A stretch of DNA of 64,000 bases from Pseudothermotoga thermarum DSM 5069 (GTDB lineage: Bacteria > Thermotogota > Thermotogae > Thermotogales > DSM-5069): contig NC_015707.1 in assembly GCF_000217815.1 (NCBI RefSeq), forward strand, positions 1,414,014 through 1,478,013, written 5' to 3'. Within the stretch, counting starts at the first letter, position 1. Each line of letters opens with the position of its first letter. Shown piece by piece: positions 17,735 through 27,011 of the stretch. The position numbers were made by a program, and so were the translations under genes. The notes under the pieces are model-generated. The model made no database searches and was not told the DNA's origin. It worked only from the letters and a program-made list of their open reading frames with translations.

Positions 17735-18274
17735 TCACAGTCCTTCTTCTTTAATTCGCGCAAAGCCCATTATTGCGACAACTTGCGCAACTATTGAAAG
17801 TACAGCTCCAACGAGCAAAATAAAAAGAAAAGCCGCCCACTTGTAAAGTTTTGCAACCGTTGAAAAAGTCTTTATGTTTGAACTTTCAGCTAGAATTCGA
17901 TAAGCCCTCGAGAAAAATCCAAAGATTGCTATTGATAGAACCGCCATCAAAATTAAGCTTGGAACAAACCATGAAACCCATCCTTCGATGTTTTTCAACT
18001 CTTGCTGCGTTAGTCCTTCGTAGATTTTTACCAAAAAAGGAAGAGATTTACCTGCCACCACCTGTCCAAGTATGGCAAGAACGATTTGCAAGGCAACTGG
18101 CATGAAGAAAGCGGGTGCGATTTCAGCGTGTTTGAAAATTCTTGCCAAATTCAAAATTCCTGTTAAAAACAAAATGGAGCCAAAGATGGATGCAAAAACA
18201 CCAAGTCCAAGATCACCAGAAAGAGTAAGTATCAATCCAACGATTATGATCCTTTTTGTAAGTTTTAAATTCAA
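17735..18274 (-). CDS. four-helix integral membrane protein (DUF996-like)
   Basis: 179 residues with about four hydrophobic helices and short polar loops. The general pattern (small, Gly/Ala-rich helices, a central amphipathic loop QQELKNIEGWVSW) resembles DUF996 membrane proteins of unknown function, but this assignment is weak. It begins 12 bases after the RND pump gene ends and is the last gene before the inserted TnpB element, so it is probably co-transcribed with the pump. No catalytic motif is seen. Confidence 0.6.
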   Translation of the reverse strand: MNLKLTKRIIIVGLILTLSGDLGLGVFASIFGSILFLTGILNLARIFKHAEIAPAFFMPVALQIVLAILGQVVAGKSLPFLVKIYEGLTQQELKNIEGWVSWFVPSLILMAVLSIAIFGFFSRAYRILAESSNIKTFSTVAKLYKWAAFLFILLVGAVLSIVAQVVAIMGFARIKEEGL

Positions 18275-18286
18275 CTTCTTACCACC

Positions 18287-21200
18287 TCAAACTTTTTCCT
18301 TAACACCTATTTTGAACAGCTCAGCAAGACCTGGAACGACGAACAAAGAAAAGGCGGTTGTAAAAATCAGTCCAATTATTATCGTCCAAGCTATAGGAGA
18401 TTCAAGCTCAGAACCCTCTGATCTGCTGAATGCAACAGGCAACAAAGCTATTATGGTTGTAAGGGTCGTCATAAGGATGGGTCTTAACCTGAGCGAAGCT
18501 GCTTCAACTATGGTCTGCCTGTATTGGTTGTTCAAAGTTGCGTAGTTTTTTATGAAACTTATCATCACAATGGAATTGTTCACAACGATTCCAACAAGCG
18601 TCAAAGCTCCGACGAGTACAGGAAGATTTAAACTGTAACCAAAAAGAATCAGCACAAAACCAATTGCAACTGCAACAATAGGAACCGTGCTGAAAATCAC
18701 AAACGGCACGACAAAGGATTCAAACAAAGCGCTCAAAAGCATGAAAACCAAAATTGCGGCCGTTATTACGATGATCCTAAACTGTTCAAACAGAACGTCC
18801 ATCGAGGCTTTCTGACCCGCTAAGGAGTAGGTTATACCATCAAGGTTGACTGATTGCAAAACTTGCTGCGTGATTTTCACCAAATCCGACGTTGACAAAT
18901 GTGATTGAACTATGTCGACATAAACAACTCTTTCACCGTTTTTATGCTCTATGCTGTTGAAAACTTTTTTCTTTGTCACGTCGGAAACTGCGCTCAGTGG
19001 AACATCTCTTCCAGCTGAACCTTTGAGCATCACCGATTCAAGTTGGTTTATTCTTTCAAGATTTGCGTAATTCAAATAAACAGGTAGAACGCCGTGCTCA
19101 GTTTGCAATGTTCCAATGGATTTTCCAAGTGTGTAATATTGAAGCTCCATGAAAACCTGCCCAGGTACAAGTCCAGAAAAGATCGTTCTGTCTCTTGCAA
19201 GCTCAACGTAAACAGTTTCAATCTTGGCTTCCCCACGTATTGAAACTTGACCAACGTTTTTACTTGAAAGTTTGTCACAAATTTCTTGCGCTTTTTCCAT
19301 CAAAGCGTTCAAATCTTTGCCAATTAACTCTATCGTCAATGGATAACCGAAAATCTCGGCAAGGTAATTACCGCTTCCAAATTCAAGCCTTAGTCCCACA
19401 AATTCTGCTTGCTTTAAGTCCTCAACAAGTTGCGATGCCTTCTTTACATATTCACTTCTTTTGCCTTTCAACCACACATTTATGTAGGCTTTGTTTTCAG
19501 AGGCACCACCTATGATCTGTGAAAATTGGCTTGTTATCCCTATATCTGCATAAACCGCTTGAACGTTGTATTTGTCTTTATTTTTCAGTATGAAATCCTC
19601 GACCTGCTTGACTAGCTTAGACATCTTTTCGTAAGAAACCTGCTCGTCTGCCAAAGCCGTTATGGTAACAACGTTGTTGGCAAATTCTGGGATAAAGCTT
19701 CTCTTAGCGTTAAGCACATACCAACCTGATATGACAACCAAAAAGATTGTAACTGCGATCAAAATCCACTTCTTATCCAAAGCTTTTGAAAGTGCTTGCT
19801 TGTAAAAGCCAAGAACCTTTTCGTAAGAGCTTGTTTTATACGCCTTTATCCAACGTGAACCAGCTGGCACCAAAACACCAGCCACAGCGAGCGATGAACC
19901 TAAAGCAAGACTGAGCGTGGCGGCAAAGTATTTGAACATGCTTGCAGCAAAACTCTGCGTGAAAACAAGCGGCAAAAAGACTATAACCGTTGTCGCGGTC
20001 GAAGCGAATATTGCCATAAAAACTTCCGAAGTTCCCCTTCCAGCAGCTTCAACGTAATCTTTACCAATGGATTTGTACCTGTAGATGTTCTCAAAAACAA
20101 CGATAGCGTTGTCAACCAGCATTCCAACGGCCATCGTTAAACCACCAAGTGTGAGCATGTCGAAGTTCAAATTGAAAAAGTACATGAGCACGATTGCCAC
20201 GACCAAAGAGAGTGGGATGCTCAGCGCAACAATTGCAGTGCTTACAAAATCAAGCACGAAAATTAAAACAACCAAAGAAGCGCTTATTAGTCCAAGTACC
20301 AAATCTCTTAGCAAACTCCTTATAGCTCTTTCCGTGTAAAGCGATTGGTCTATCAAGCTTGTGTATGGAACCTTTAGTTCATTCAAGAGTTTTTTGACTT
20401 GTCTGACTGTTTGAACGGTGTTTGCACCTGATCTTTTTCTGACAACGATTACCTTTGCTTCTTCGCCGTTCACCCTGACTGTTCCACGTACGTTTCTTTC
20501 CACAACTTCAACATCTGCCACTTGGTGAAGCCTTACAGGCACTAAAAGTCTTGGCATTTGCCCTGTTGTTGCCATTTGATAAGTCAAACCCCTAAAGCCG
20601 ACTATTGCCATTTTCAATTCGTCGATGTCTTTAAATCTTCCATCGACGGTTACAGTGTAAACGTTGCCGTTTTCGTCCTTTAAGGTTCCCATGGGGTAAA
20701 CAAAATTTCCAGACAAAAACATTTCCATCAAGGAAGGATCTATTTGAAATTGCCTGACTTTTTGTGGATCTACCGTTATTCTCACAACCTTTTCGCCAGT
20801 GCCAAGAACTTCTACACCGGCAACGTCGGGTAGCCTTTTAAGCTGTTGTATGAATCTTTCTGGATCTTCCAGCGTTGAAAAGGCAAAAACAGGCAACAAA
20901 GATGGATCAAACTCCACAACAGTTGGTCTTACTCCCTCAGGAAGCTGAGCTTGAGCGATGTTCAAATACCTTTCTAAGCGCGATGAAACTGCTAAAACGT
21001 CCACACCCCATTCGTATTCAACCAAAATCAAAGAAAGTCCAGGTTGAGAAACACTTGTAAAGTTTTTCACTCCCGGGACGGTGGCTATAACTTTCTCCAA
21101 AGGTTTGGTAACCAGCTCTTCTATTTCTTCAGTACCTGCTCCCATGTAAGTTGCAAAAACGGCTGCGTACGGATATTCAACCTGTGGAATCAGCTCCAAA

Positions 21201-21298
21201 TGCAACCTTTGAAAAGCAAGATAAGACAAGGCAACTATAGCCAATAAAAGCATTAGTACTGCAACAGGACGCTTTGCAGCAGCCTTTGCTATATTCAA
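18287..21298 (-). CDS. RND efflux transporter (AcrB/HAE1-like)
   Basis: 1003 residues with the RND layout: N-terminal helix, large exported loop, helices 2-6, helix 7, second exported loop, helices 8-12. The helix-4 proton-relay region reads GMLVDNAIVVFENIYR. The length is typical of HAE1-type pumps that export hydrophobic compounds or lipids. No membrane-fusion protein or TolC-like gene lies in this operon. TTG 21298 follows GGGGGTGTG, three bases after the racemase stop. Substrate unknown. Confidence 0.93.
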   Translation of the reverse strand: MNIAKAAAKRPVAVLMLLLAIVALSYLAFQRLHLELIPQVEYPYAAVFATYMGAGTEEIEELVTKPLEKVIATVPGVKNFTSVSQPGLSLILVEYEWGVDVLAVSSRLERYLNIAQAQLPEGVRPTVVEFDPSLLPVFAFSTLEDPERFIQQLKRLPDVAGVEVLGTGEKVVRITVDPQKVRQFQIDPSLMEMFLSGNFVYPMGTLKDENGNVYTVTVDGRFKDIDELKMAIVGFRGLTYQMATTGQMPRLLVPVRLHQVADVEVVERNVRGTVRVNGEEAKVIVVRKRSGANTVQTVRQVKKLLNELKVPYTSLIDQSLYTERAIRSLLRDLVLGLISASLVVLIFVLDFVSTAIVALSIPLSLVVAIVLMYFFNLNFDMLTLGGLTMAVGMLVDNAIVVFENIYRYKSIGKDYVEAAGRGTSEVFMAIFASTATTVIVFLPLVFTQSFAASMFKYFAATLSLALGSSLAVAGVLVPAGSRWIKAYKTSSYEKVLGFYKQALSKALDKKWILIAVTIFLVVISGWYVLNAKRSFIPEFANNVVTITALADEQVSYEKMSKLVKQVEDFILKNKDKYNVQAVYADIGITSQFSQIIGGASENKAYINVWLKGKRSEYVKKASQLVEDLKQAEFVGLRLEFGSGNYLAEIFGYPLTIELIGKDLNALMEKAQEICDKLSSKNVGQVSIRGEAKIETVYVELARDRTIFSGLVPGQVFMELQYYTLGKSIGTLQTEHGVLPVYLNYANLERINQLESVMLKGSAGRDVPLSAVSDVTKKKVFNSIEHKNGERVVYVDIVQSHLSTSDLVKITQQVLQSVNLDGITYSLAGQKASMDVLFEQFRIIVITAAILVFMLLSALFESFVVPFVIFSTVPIVAVAIGFVLILFGYSLNLPVLVGALTLVGIVVNNSIVMISFIKNYATLNNQYRQTIVEAASLRLRPILMTTLTTIIALLPVAFSRSEGSELESPIAWTIIIGLIFTTAFSLFVVPGLAELFKIGVKEKV

Positions 21299-21301
21299 CT
21301 T

Positions 21302-22015
21302 TCACACCCCCGTTTCATCCTCCTTAACAGCCTTTCCACAAAGCTCGATAACTATCTTTGCCCACTCAAGGTTTACATCTATTAGCTTTAATCTTTCGCT
21401 GCGCGCGACGACTGGAAGTTCTGTGCACCCTAAAAGCACGTAGCCTTCAAGTTTTGGTTCAACTGCTTCTTCCCATACTTTTTTGGCTTTTTCAACGTTG
21501 CCCGCTTTAACGGAATAAATTATCGTCATCAAATTATCTTGAACTTCTTCAGTTGGAATCAAGATTTCTACGTTGAACTTTTCGGCTGCCACTTGATAAA
21601 CCCCACTTTTTATCAACCCTTTCGTGCCGGTCAGCCAAAATCTTTTTATACCTTTTTTGCAAAGTCTTTCGACCGTAAGTTCAGGGAGATTTAAAACTGG
21701 TATAACTGCTTGCTTTCTGACTTTTTCCAAAAATGCATATGCTGTGTTGCATATGAAAACGGCAAAGTCTGCCCCAGCTTTCGCCAGCCTATTCACCGAA
21801 TCAACAAGGTATGGTGTGGGATCTTCTCCACCGTACAACAAAGCCGTTGTTCTGTCTGGAACGGCTGTGTTGAAGTCTACAACCATTTTCAAATGGTCTT
21901 GATCCTTATCCGCTTTCGTCAGCGAAACCACTTTTTGAAGAAAATCCACCGTTGAAAGCGATCCCATTCCCCCAACTATGCCTGGAACTTTCACTTGTAA
22001 ACCGCTGGCGTGCAT
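21302..22015 (-). CDS. aspartate/glutamate racemase family protein
   Basis: 237 residues with the two catalytic cysteines of PLP-independent Asp/Glu racemases: the first in ICNTAY near residue 94, the second in LLGCTELPV near 197. The first motif normally reads CNTxH; here the His is Tyr, so the exact reaction is uncertain. It starts at ATG 22015 within the end of the preceding gene (25-base overlap, GGAGTGAG upstream). It may supply D-Glu or D-Asp for the wall. The amino-acid racemase/RND-pump combination has no obvious joint role. Confidence 0.82.
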   Translation of the reverse strand: MHASGLQVKVPGIVGGMGSLSTVDFLQKVVSLTKADKDQDHLKMVVDFNTAVPDRTTALLYGGEDPTPYLVDSVNRLAKAGADFAVFICNTAYAFLEKVRKQAVIPVLNLPELTVERLCKKGIKRFWLTGTKGLIKSGVYQVAAEKFNVEILIPTEEVQDNLMTIIYSVKAGNVEKAKKVWEEAVEPKLEGYVLLGCTELPVVARSERLKLIDVNLEWAKIVIELCGKAVKEDETGV

Positions 22016-23226
22016 AAGCTTATTCTCACTCCTTCAACTTCAAAGATTGCTTCAACGTAGTACGCGATATGTCTTCCTTCAGGTGGCATTAAATCTGCTG
22101 TGTAAAATCCATCGATAAGTTCAAGTGGTATTCTCATCCATATGGATTTTCTGAAATCGGTCACGTTTGAAACCGCTCTCCAAACATAGATTTCCTTTAT
22201 AAGATCAGAATGCTTCACGGTTATCTTTGAATTTGATATTGAAAACTCGAAGACTGGCAGCTTGTTCTCAACAACCAACTTGAAAAAGTTGGATGCGTTC
22301 TCCACAACCATTGGAATGTTTCTAATTCCATGCGGGTTGTTTGGAACGTAAAGTAGATAATTTTTTCCTGGAAGATCGAAAAAGTAAAGCATGCTCGAAT
22401 ATATCGTCCAATATTCGTCGTTTGTCGCGTTGATTATGTACTTTGGCATTGTAAGTTTATCCCTGTAAGAGAACGGGTCTAGCATTCGAATGAGTCTTTG
22501 ACCAACCTCTTCAGTTATCCATTCCATTACACCGCGTTCAACGTAAGGTCTCAAGCTGTCGCTGAACTTTTCGTACATAGTCAACTGTTGCCTGTACTGC
22601 GCAGGAAAGTTGAGCATGTCAAAAACAATTGGAGCTATGGCAAAAACTCTTTCATCGACCACGGCGGTAAGCCAAGTTGTCCAACCTCTTTTCGAAGCAC
22701 CGGTGACGAAAAATTTCTCAACCCCAAGAAGTTCTTGAGCCAAATTCATGGCAGCGACTGCGCTTGTCGTCATTGGGAAAAGAAGTGGAAGGGTAAGATC
22801 CCCGGTTTTTCTGTATTCCACCAACGTGTGAGCTATCAGGTCGTCTTCTCTAAGACCGTATATGGGCTGGTTTGGTACATCTCCAAAAACGATCATTGGA
22901 GCAGAGAATTTGTCGGCTATCCAAACGTAATCTTCCAAATCTTTTGCTTTCGTTGGATCAAAATCTCCTGTTATGACCAGTACACCAAACTTTGGATAAA
23001 CCACTTCATTGGGTATCACAATGAGCACGTCGTGAACCCAATCGATGTTCTGCCAAGTTTGACTTTTCAAAACAACGTGAATCAGCTTTGTTCCAGCTTC
23101 GGTTATTTTTTCCAACACAATTTGATACGAAACATTGATCTTTGACTTGACGTAATCAAAAAGTTCTTGAGCTATAAGCAAGGTCGTCAGGAGCACCATG
23201 GTGAAAAATATTATTGTTTTTCTCAC
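21991..23226 (-). CDS. secreted PqaA-like alpha/beta hydrolase (PhoPQ-activated family)
   Basis: About 411 residues: a signal peptide, then an alpha/beta-hydrolase fold with nucleophile elbow GASKRGWTTWL near residue 180 and ATNDEYW later, both diagnostic for the PhoPQ-activated pathogenicity-related family. It acts outside the cytoplasm; the substrate is unknown. GTG 23226 is preferred (AGGGGTGA just upstream) over an in-frame GTG at 23235. It overlaps the racemase start and follows the 23267 gene by 40 bases. Confidence 0.85.
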   Translation of the reverse strand: MRKTIIFFTMVLLTTLLIAQELFDYVKSKINVSYQIVLEKITEAGTKLIHVVLKSQTWQNIDWVHDVLIVIPNEVVYPKFGVLVITGDFDPTKAKDLEDYVWIADKFSAPMIVFGDVPNQPIYGLREDDLIAHTLVEYRKTGDLTLPLLFPMTTSAVAAMNLAQELLGVEKFFVTGASKRGWTTWLTAVVDERVFAIAPIVFDMLNFPAQYRQQLTMYEKFSDSLRPYVERGVMEWITEEVGQRLIRMLDPFSYRDKLTMPKYIINATNDEYWTIYSSMLYFFDLPGKNYLLYVPNNPHGIRNIPMVVENASNFFKLVVENKLPVFEFSISNSKITVKHSDLIKEIYVWRAVSNVTDFRKSIWMRIPLELIDGFYTADLMPPEGRHIAYYVEAIFEVEGVRISLCTPAVYK

Positions 23227-23266
23227 ACTATTCACCCCTAAGTTGAATTATACATCCACGGCAAGG

Positions 23267-24181
23267 CTACCAAATTGGTTTGAAGGAAAACGCAATGTAA
23301 ACTGCGGCAGGTAGGAAGAAATCAAAATCCTGCTCTTTCGCTATGTAAGTAATTGTGTAAGCAACCGTTTCAACAATTGTGTAAGCTTGGATGCAACGGT
23401 ATTTTTCGTTTGTCCTTTCAAATTCAAAAATTCTCCATGCATAATCGATTCCTTCAACGTAGTTTACCCCGGTTGAAAAAAGTTTGTAGCCTGCCAACTT
23501 CATCAAAGTATTTCTTTCAACCAAATTCGAATACTCTTCCAAGGAGATTTTTCTTGGAAGGTTTTCCTTAACAATTTGTACATAACCTCTTTTACCCTCT
23601 ACATGTGTGGCAAAAGCTCCAATTTCTCCTCTTGCAGGCGTCACAGCCACGAACGGTCCCATCAACTTCACGGTGTAGTTGTGATCTGTGTTCAAATAAA
23701 CCTGGGGTTTTTCACTTATTCTCAAACTGGTCATAGTAAGCAAAGCCGGCACCAAATGCTGCCAGAATTCTTCAAAGCTGGAATAATAAGTTAAAATGTA
23801 TCCTTTTCCTGATCTAAGAAAAATCATTTGAATTCCTTCGCTTTTTTGACTGGAAATGGAAAATCTTCTGTAGAAAAACTCTTGAGAACCAAGCCAAAAG
23901 TTCATAACCGCGAGTTCTTCTGCTCCGATAAGCTGCGCACCCAAAAGCTTTGCAAAGCTGTTTAAATCGTTAAATCCAGACGCTGAAATTGAAACAACTT
24001 GAAGCGTTGAAGACTTACCCGGTACTTGGAACAGACCAATTTCATTCGGTCTTGAAGGACGCATTTCAAAAAATGGGCTGTAGACGGTGAGCACCAAATC
24101 CAGCGCTGGAGAAAAATAAATCGTTTGCGCAAGCAAAAAAGCGCTTGTAATTAAAAAAAGAGCAACGATAACCATTTTCAA
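23267..24181 (-). CDS. secreted protein of unknown function
   Basis: 304 residues beginning with a signal peptide (MVIVALFLITSAFLLAQ). No family or catalytic motif is recognised; the sequence is rich in beta-type strands with many aromatic residues, as in periplasmic ligand-handling proteins. TTG 24181 is chosen for its GGGAGTGA six bases upstream; ATG 24175 is the alternative. First gene of the long minus-strand series that runs to the TnpB element. Confidence 0.6.
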   Translation of the reverse strand: MKMVIVALFLITSAFLLAQTIYFSPALDLVLTVYSPFFEMRPSRPNEIGLFQVPGKSSTLQVVSISASGFNDLNSFAKLLGAQLIGAEELAVMNFWLGSQEFFYRRFSISSQKSEGIQMIFLRSGKGYILTYYSSFEEFWQHLVPALLTMTSLRISEKPQVYLNTDHNYTVKLMGPFVAVTPARGEIGAFATHVEGKRGYVQIVKENLPRKISLEEYSNLVERNTLMKLAGYKLFSTGVNYVEGIDYAWRIFEFERTNEKYRCIQAYTIVETVAYTITYIAKEQDFDFFLPAAVYIAFSFKPIW

Positions 24182-24304
24182 ACTTAATCACTCCCTGTTA
24201 AATGTTAACAACGTTTGATCCTAGGTTACATTATTCACTCATTTCTTTTTTGCCGCACGCTTTGACGATTCACACCATTATAATAACCCAAGGTGATGGT
24301 AAGT

Positions 24305-25306
24305 ATGCTTAGGAAAATAACGATGATAATCCTTTTTGTTTTTGCAACAATTTACCATGCGTCGGTGGTGATCTTTCTATACCACCGCTTCGATGATGCA
24401 AGGTATCCAACGACCAACACGTGGACCTATGAACTAGAAAGACACATACAGCTTGTAAAAGAACTTGGCTTTGAGATATGGACGTTGAAGGATTTGGAAG
24501 ATTATGCGTACGGTCGAAAATCGTTTGATGGCAAAGCGGTAATTTTCACCGTGGACGATGGCTATCGTTCGGTCTACCAGCACGCATATCCTGTTTTCAA
24601 AAAGTACAACGTTCCGTTTGCCGTTTTCCTTCAAGTTGGCGCAGTTGGTTATCCCGATTATCTCACTTGGGATATGATCAGAGAAATGTTGAAAGATGGT
24701 GTGGAGTTTGCAAACCATTCTTTTTCCCACGAAGATTTTCCAAAGTTTTTAAAGAAAATGCCTCTTTCGGATGTAGTTGAACGCTTTAGAAATGATACAA
24801 GAAAGGCAAACCAGATATTCTATGAGAAAACTGGTTATCAAATGCGGTACTACGCATATCCGTATGGGCATTACCTTCAAGAGTTCTTTGACGTTTTAAA
24901 AGAAGAAGGTTTTGTCTTAGCCTTTACCCAAAATCCAGGACCTTATACACCTGAATATGGTTTTTACGAAATACCTCGCGAACCATTGCTCGAAGACTGG
25001 GCAACGGAAAAGCACGTTAGATACATTCTTTCCAGAAAACCATTGGTTGCAATCTTTCAGAATTTTACCGTCGAAAACGGCAAGCTTCAGTTAAACGTCA
25101 AGATCTTAAATCCCAAGGAGGTGAAGACGGCAGCCCTGTACGTGTCGGAAAAAGGAACTTTGCAAACTAACTTGAAAGATTCAATTTTACAAATCGGTCC
25201 AATTGAACTTACAAAAATGTACAACAGATTACTGATAAGTGTGCGTGATAAGGATAATCAAGAGTACGTTAGATACTGGTTGATCTACAACGTACAGGGT
25301 GAATAA
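24305..25306 (+). CDS. secreted polysaccharide deacetylase (NodB family)
   Basis: About 333 residues with an N-terminal membrane/signal helix. The NodB motifs are present: FLYHRFDD, metal-binding FTVDDGYRS and NHSFSH, and later YAYPYG. This predicts a divalent-metal N- or O-deacetylase acting on cell-surface glycans such as peptidoglycan. ATG 24305 is preferred, with AAGGTGATG upstream; the frame is open to a GTG at 24293. TATAAT at 24279-24284 lies just before. Next to a glucosaminidase gene, which suggests joint wall remodelling. Confidence 0.87.
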   Translation: MLRKITMIILFVFATIYHASVVIFLYHRFDDARYPTTNTWTYELERHIQLVKELGFEIWTLKDLEDYAYGRKSFDGKAVIFTVDDGYRSVYQHAYPVFKKYNVPFAVFLQVGAVGYPDYLTWDMIREMLKDGVEFANHSFSHEDFPKFLKKMPLSDVVERFRNDTRKANQIFYEKTGYQMRYYAYPYGHYLQEFFDVLKEEGFVLAFTQNPGPYTPEYGFYEIPREPLLEDWATEKHVRYILSRKPLVAIFQNFTVENGKLQLNVKILNPKEVKTAALYVSEKGTLQTNLKDSILQIGPIELTKMYNRLLISVRDKDNQEYVRYWLIYNVQGE

Positions 25307-25329
25307 TTCCAAACAAGGAGGTGTCGTAG

Positions 25330-26181
25330 TTGTTGAAAAAAATAGCTTTTATACTTGCGATAATTGTGGTGTTTGCAAACGTTCCAAAGTTTAAATTTGA
25401 ATTTGTTCAATTTTTTGAACAGGAAGAACAAACTGAGTACGTCGAGTTGTTGGAACTTGAGTTTGAAAGTTACGTTGAGGTTGAGGAATTTTTCAACAAA
25501 ATCGGTTACGATCTTGCCGCTGGAGTTGTACCCATGGTGATTTTGAAAAGGCTGCCCAACGACTTGGGACAGATCAACGATGTCAAAAAGAAAAAAGACC
25601 TATTCGTCAAGATACTTTTGCCGATAATAATTAAGGTGAACAAAGAGATCTACGAAGAAAGGGAAAAAATAGTTGAGCTTCCCGAAAACAGCCCCGAGCT
25701 GTCAAGGTATTTGACAAAATACAAAGCGAAAAACAAGCAAGAACTTTTAGAAAAAGTCATGCCCATTCCCGTGGAAATAGCCCTTGCGCAGGCAGCGATT
25801 GAATCAGCTTGGGGAACTTCAAGATTTGCAATAGAAGCCAACAACATCTTCGGAGAATTAACCTTCAAGCCCGGCAACGGTGTGGTGCCGAAGGAGAGAC
25901 CGGAAGATGAAATTTACGAGGTTCGAAGGTTCCCAGACCTTTTGAGTGCCGTGAGAAGCTATGCATACAACCTCAATGTTTCTCCATTCTACAGAGAATT
26001 CAGAGCCATTCGATCAGGGAAAATCAACAAACCACTTGCAGATGGGTTGATCTTCTATTCACAAAGGCGGGAAGAGTACGTTAGGGAAATTAAATTGATA
26101 ATCTCTGCAAACAGGTTTGCAATGTTAAATGAACATAAAGCTGCACCAATTTTGCTTGCCTATATTGGCGGGTTGAGATAG
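25330..26181 (+). CDS. Bax-like glucosaminidase (GH73-type)
   Basis: 283 residues: N-terminal hydrophobic segment, a ~120-residue acidic linker, then a lysozyme-like domain with ALAQAAIESAWGTSRFA, NNIFGE and a YAYNLN/FYREFRAIR segment as in the Bax/FlgJ beta-N-acetylglucosaminidase family. The catalytic Glu is in AIESAWG. It should cut the glycan backbone of peptidoglycan. TTG 25330 follows AAGGAGGTG; 23 bases after the deacetylase stop, so one operon. Confidence 0.87.
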   Translation: MLKKIAFILAIIVVFANVPKFKFEFVQFFEQEEQTEYVELLELEFESYVEVEEFFNKIGYDLAAGVVPMVILKRLPNDLGQINDVKKKKDLFVKILLPIIIKVNKEIYEEREKIVELPENSPELSRYLTKYKAKNKQELLEKVMPIPVEIALAQAAIESAWGTSRFAIEANNIFGELTFKPGNGVVPKERPEDEIYEVRRFPDLLSAVRSYAYNLNVSPFYREFRAIRSGKINKPLADGLIFYSQRREEYVREIKLIISANRFAMLNEHKAAPILLAYIGGLR

Positions 26182-26213
26182 GCGAGAGATTGCTTTTGAG
26201 TTAGCTAAATTTG

Positions 26214-26241
26214 TTGACTTAGCAACGCATGGGTGTATAAT
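26214..26241 (+). promoter_or_regulatory. strong sigma-A promoter without a gene
   Basis: TTGACT (26214-26219), 16-base spacer, TATAAT (26236-26241). The next gene, the pilin at 26540, has its own promoter, leaving a 240-base transcript start region with no supported frame. Confidence 0.55.
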
Positions 26242-26247
26242 TTGTTC

Positions 26248-26489
26248 CAGAACGAATGCAAAGATGATACAACAGCCTTTACAAATCATGGATCATGCAC
26301 ACTTTGTTTTGTCTAAATTATCTTAATAGCAGATTGTAAAAACTGTAGATGAAAAGTTTTGGCAACTTGGTTAACGCTCATTGAGAAGATGGTGGAACCG
26401 AACGCAGATTTGCAAGGTACTTGTGAGAGTTGTGAACAAAGCTTTGTGTGCCGTATCAGCTGAAGAATAATTCTAATTTATAATAAGCA
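26248..26489 (+). other. untranslated stretch downstream of an orphan promoter
   Basis: No convincing coding sequence. A 24-codon frame from ATG 26389 is Cys-rich (CESCEQSFVC) but has no ribosome site. It may be a long pilin 5' leader or a small RNA; no terminator hairpin was seen. Confidence 0.3.
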
Positions 26490-26517
26490 TTTGATTTTCT
26501 TAAAAAAGGTGTATAAT
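26490..26517 (+). promoter_or_regulatory. promoter of the major pilin gene
   Basis: TTTGAT/TTGATT at 26490-26496 and TATAAT at 26512-26517, spacer 15-16 bases, 23 bases before the pilin ATG. Confidence 0.55.
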
Positions 26518-26539
26518 CTAATCCAAAGGAGGTGTAATT

Positions 26540-26965
26540 ATGAGGAAAGGTTTTACGTTAATTGAACTTTTGATCGTCCTGGCAATCATCGCCGCACTGT
26601 TGACCATCGTAACACCGATAGCGTTGAATGCGGTAAGACAAGCGAACGCTACAAAGATAGCTTCGACCATGAGAAACATAGCTTCAGCTGCGCAATCGTA
26701 CGTTATGACCGAAAGAACAACGGTTATATCGGGAGGCAACTGGTTGCAAGGCTTGGTGAGTCAAGGATATTTGAACACTAACCCCGGCGGTGATTATACG
26801 GTGTCAGTTACCGAGGGATCAGGCACGGAGGCTGGTAGGATAACGATAACTGTTAGGTATACAGGATCAGCAGTTCGTATCGACGATCTGCGAAGAGTTG
26901 TTCCGGAAATGAGCGGATCCACCGGTAACGCCGAATATATTTTAACGACTGCCCGCTGGTGGTGA
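26540..26965 (+). CDS. type IV pilin (major-pilin type)
   Basis: 141 residues with a perfect prepilin signal: leader MRKG, then FTLIELLIVLAIIAALL (Glu at +5), the helical spine ATKIASTMRNIASAAQ, and a C-terminal globular domain ending in RWW. AAGGAGGTG precedes the ATG. Prepilin peptidase cleaves and methylates such proteins, which then build pili or competence fibres. No disulfide cysteines are present, as expected in thermophile pilins. A terminator follows, so it is monocistronic. A disrupted paralogue lies at 30209. Confidence 0.93.
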   Translation: MRKGFTLIELLIVLAIIAALLTIVTPIALNAVRQANATKIASTMRNIASAAQSYVMTERTTVISGGNWLQGLVSQGYLNTNPGGDYTVSVTEGSGTEAGRITITVRYTGSAVRIDDLRRVVPEMSGSTGNAEYILTTARWW

Positions 26966-26980
26966 CATCATAATCATTAC

Positions 26981-27010
26981 AATGCGGCCCTTGTGGCCGC
27001 ATTTTGTTTG
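26981..27010 (+). terminator. intrinsic terminator of the pilin gene
   Basis: AATGCGGCC (26981-26989) pairs with GGCCGCATT (26995-27003), followed by a T-rich tail. Confidence 0.85.
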
Positions 27011-27011
27011 T

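Noticed and set aside
26389-26463. A Cys-rich 24-codon peptide in the orphan transcript
   Set aside because: No ribosome site; cysteine spacing alone is not evidence.
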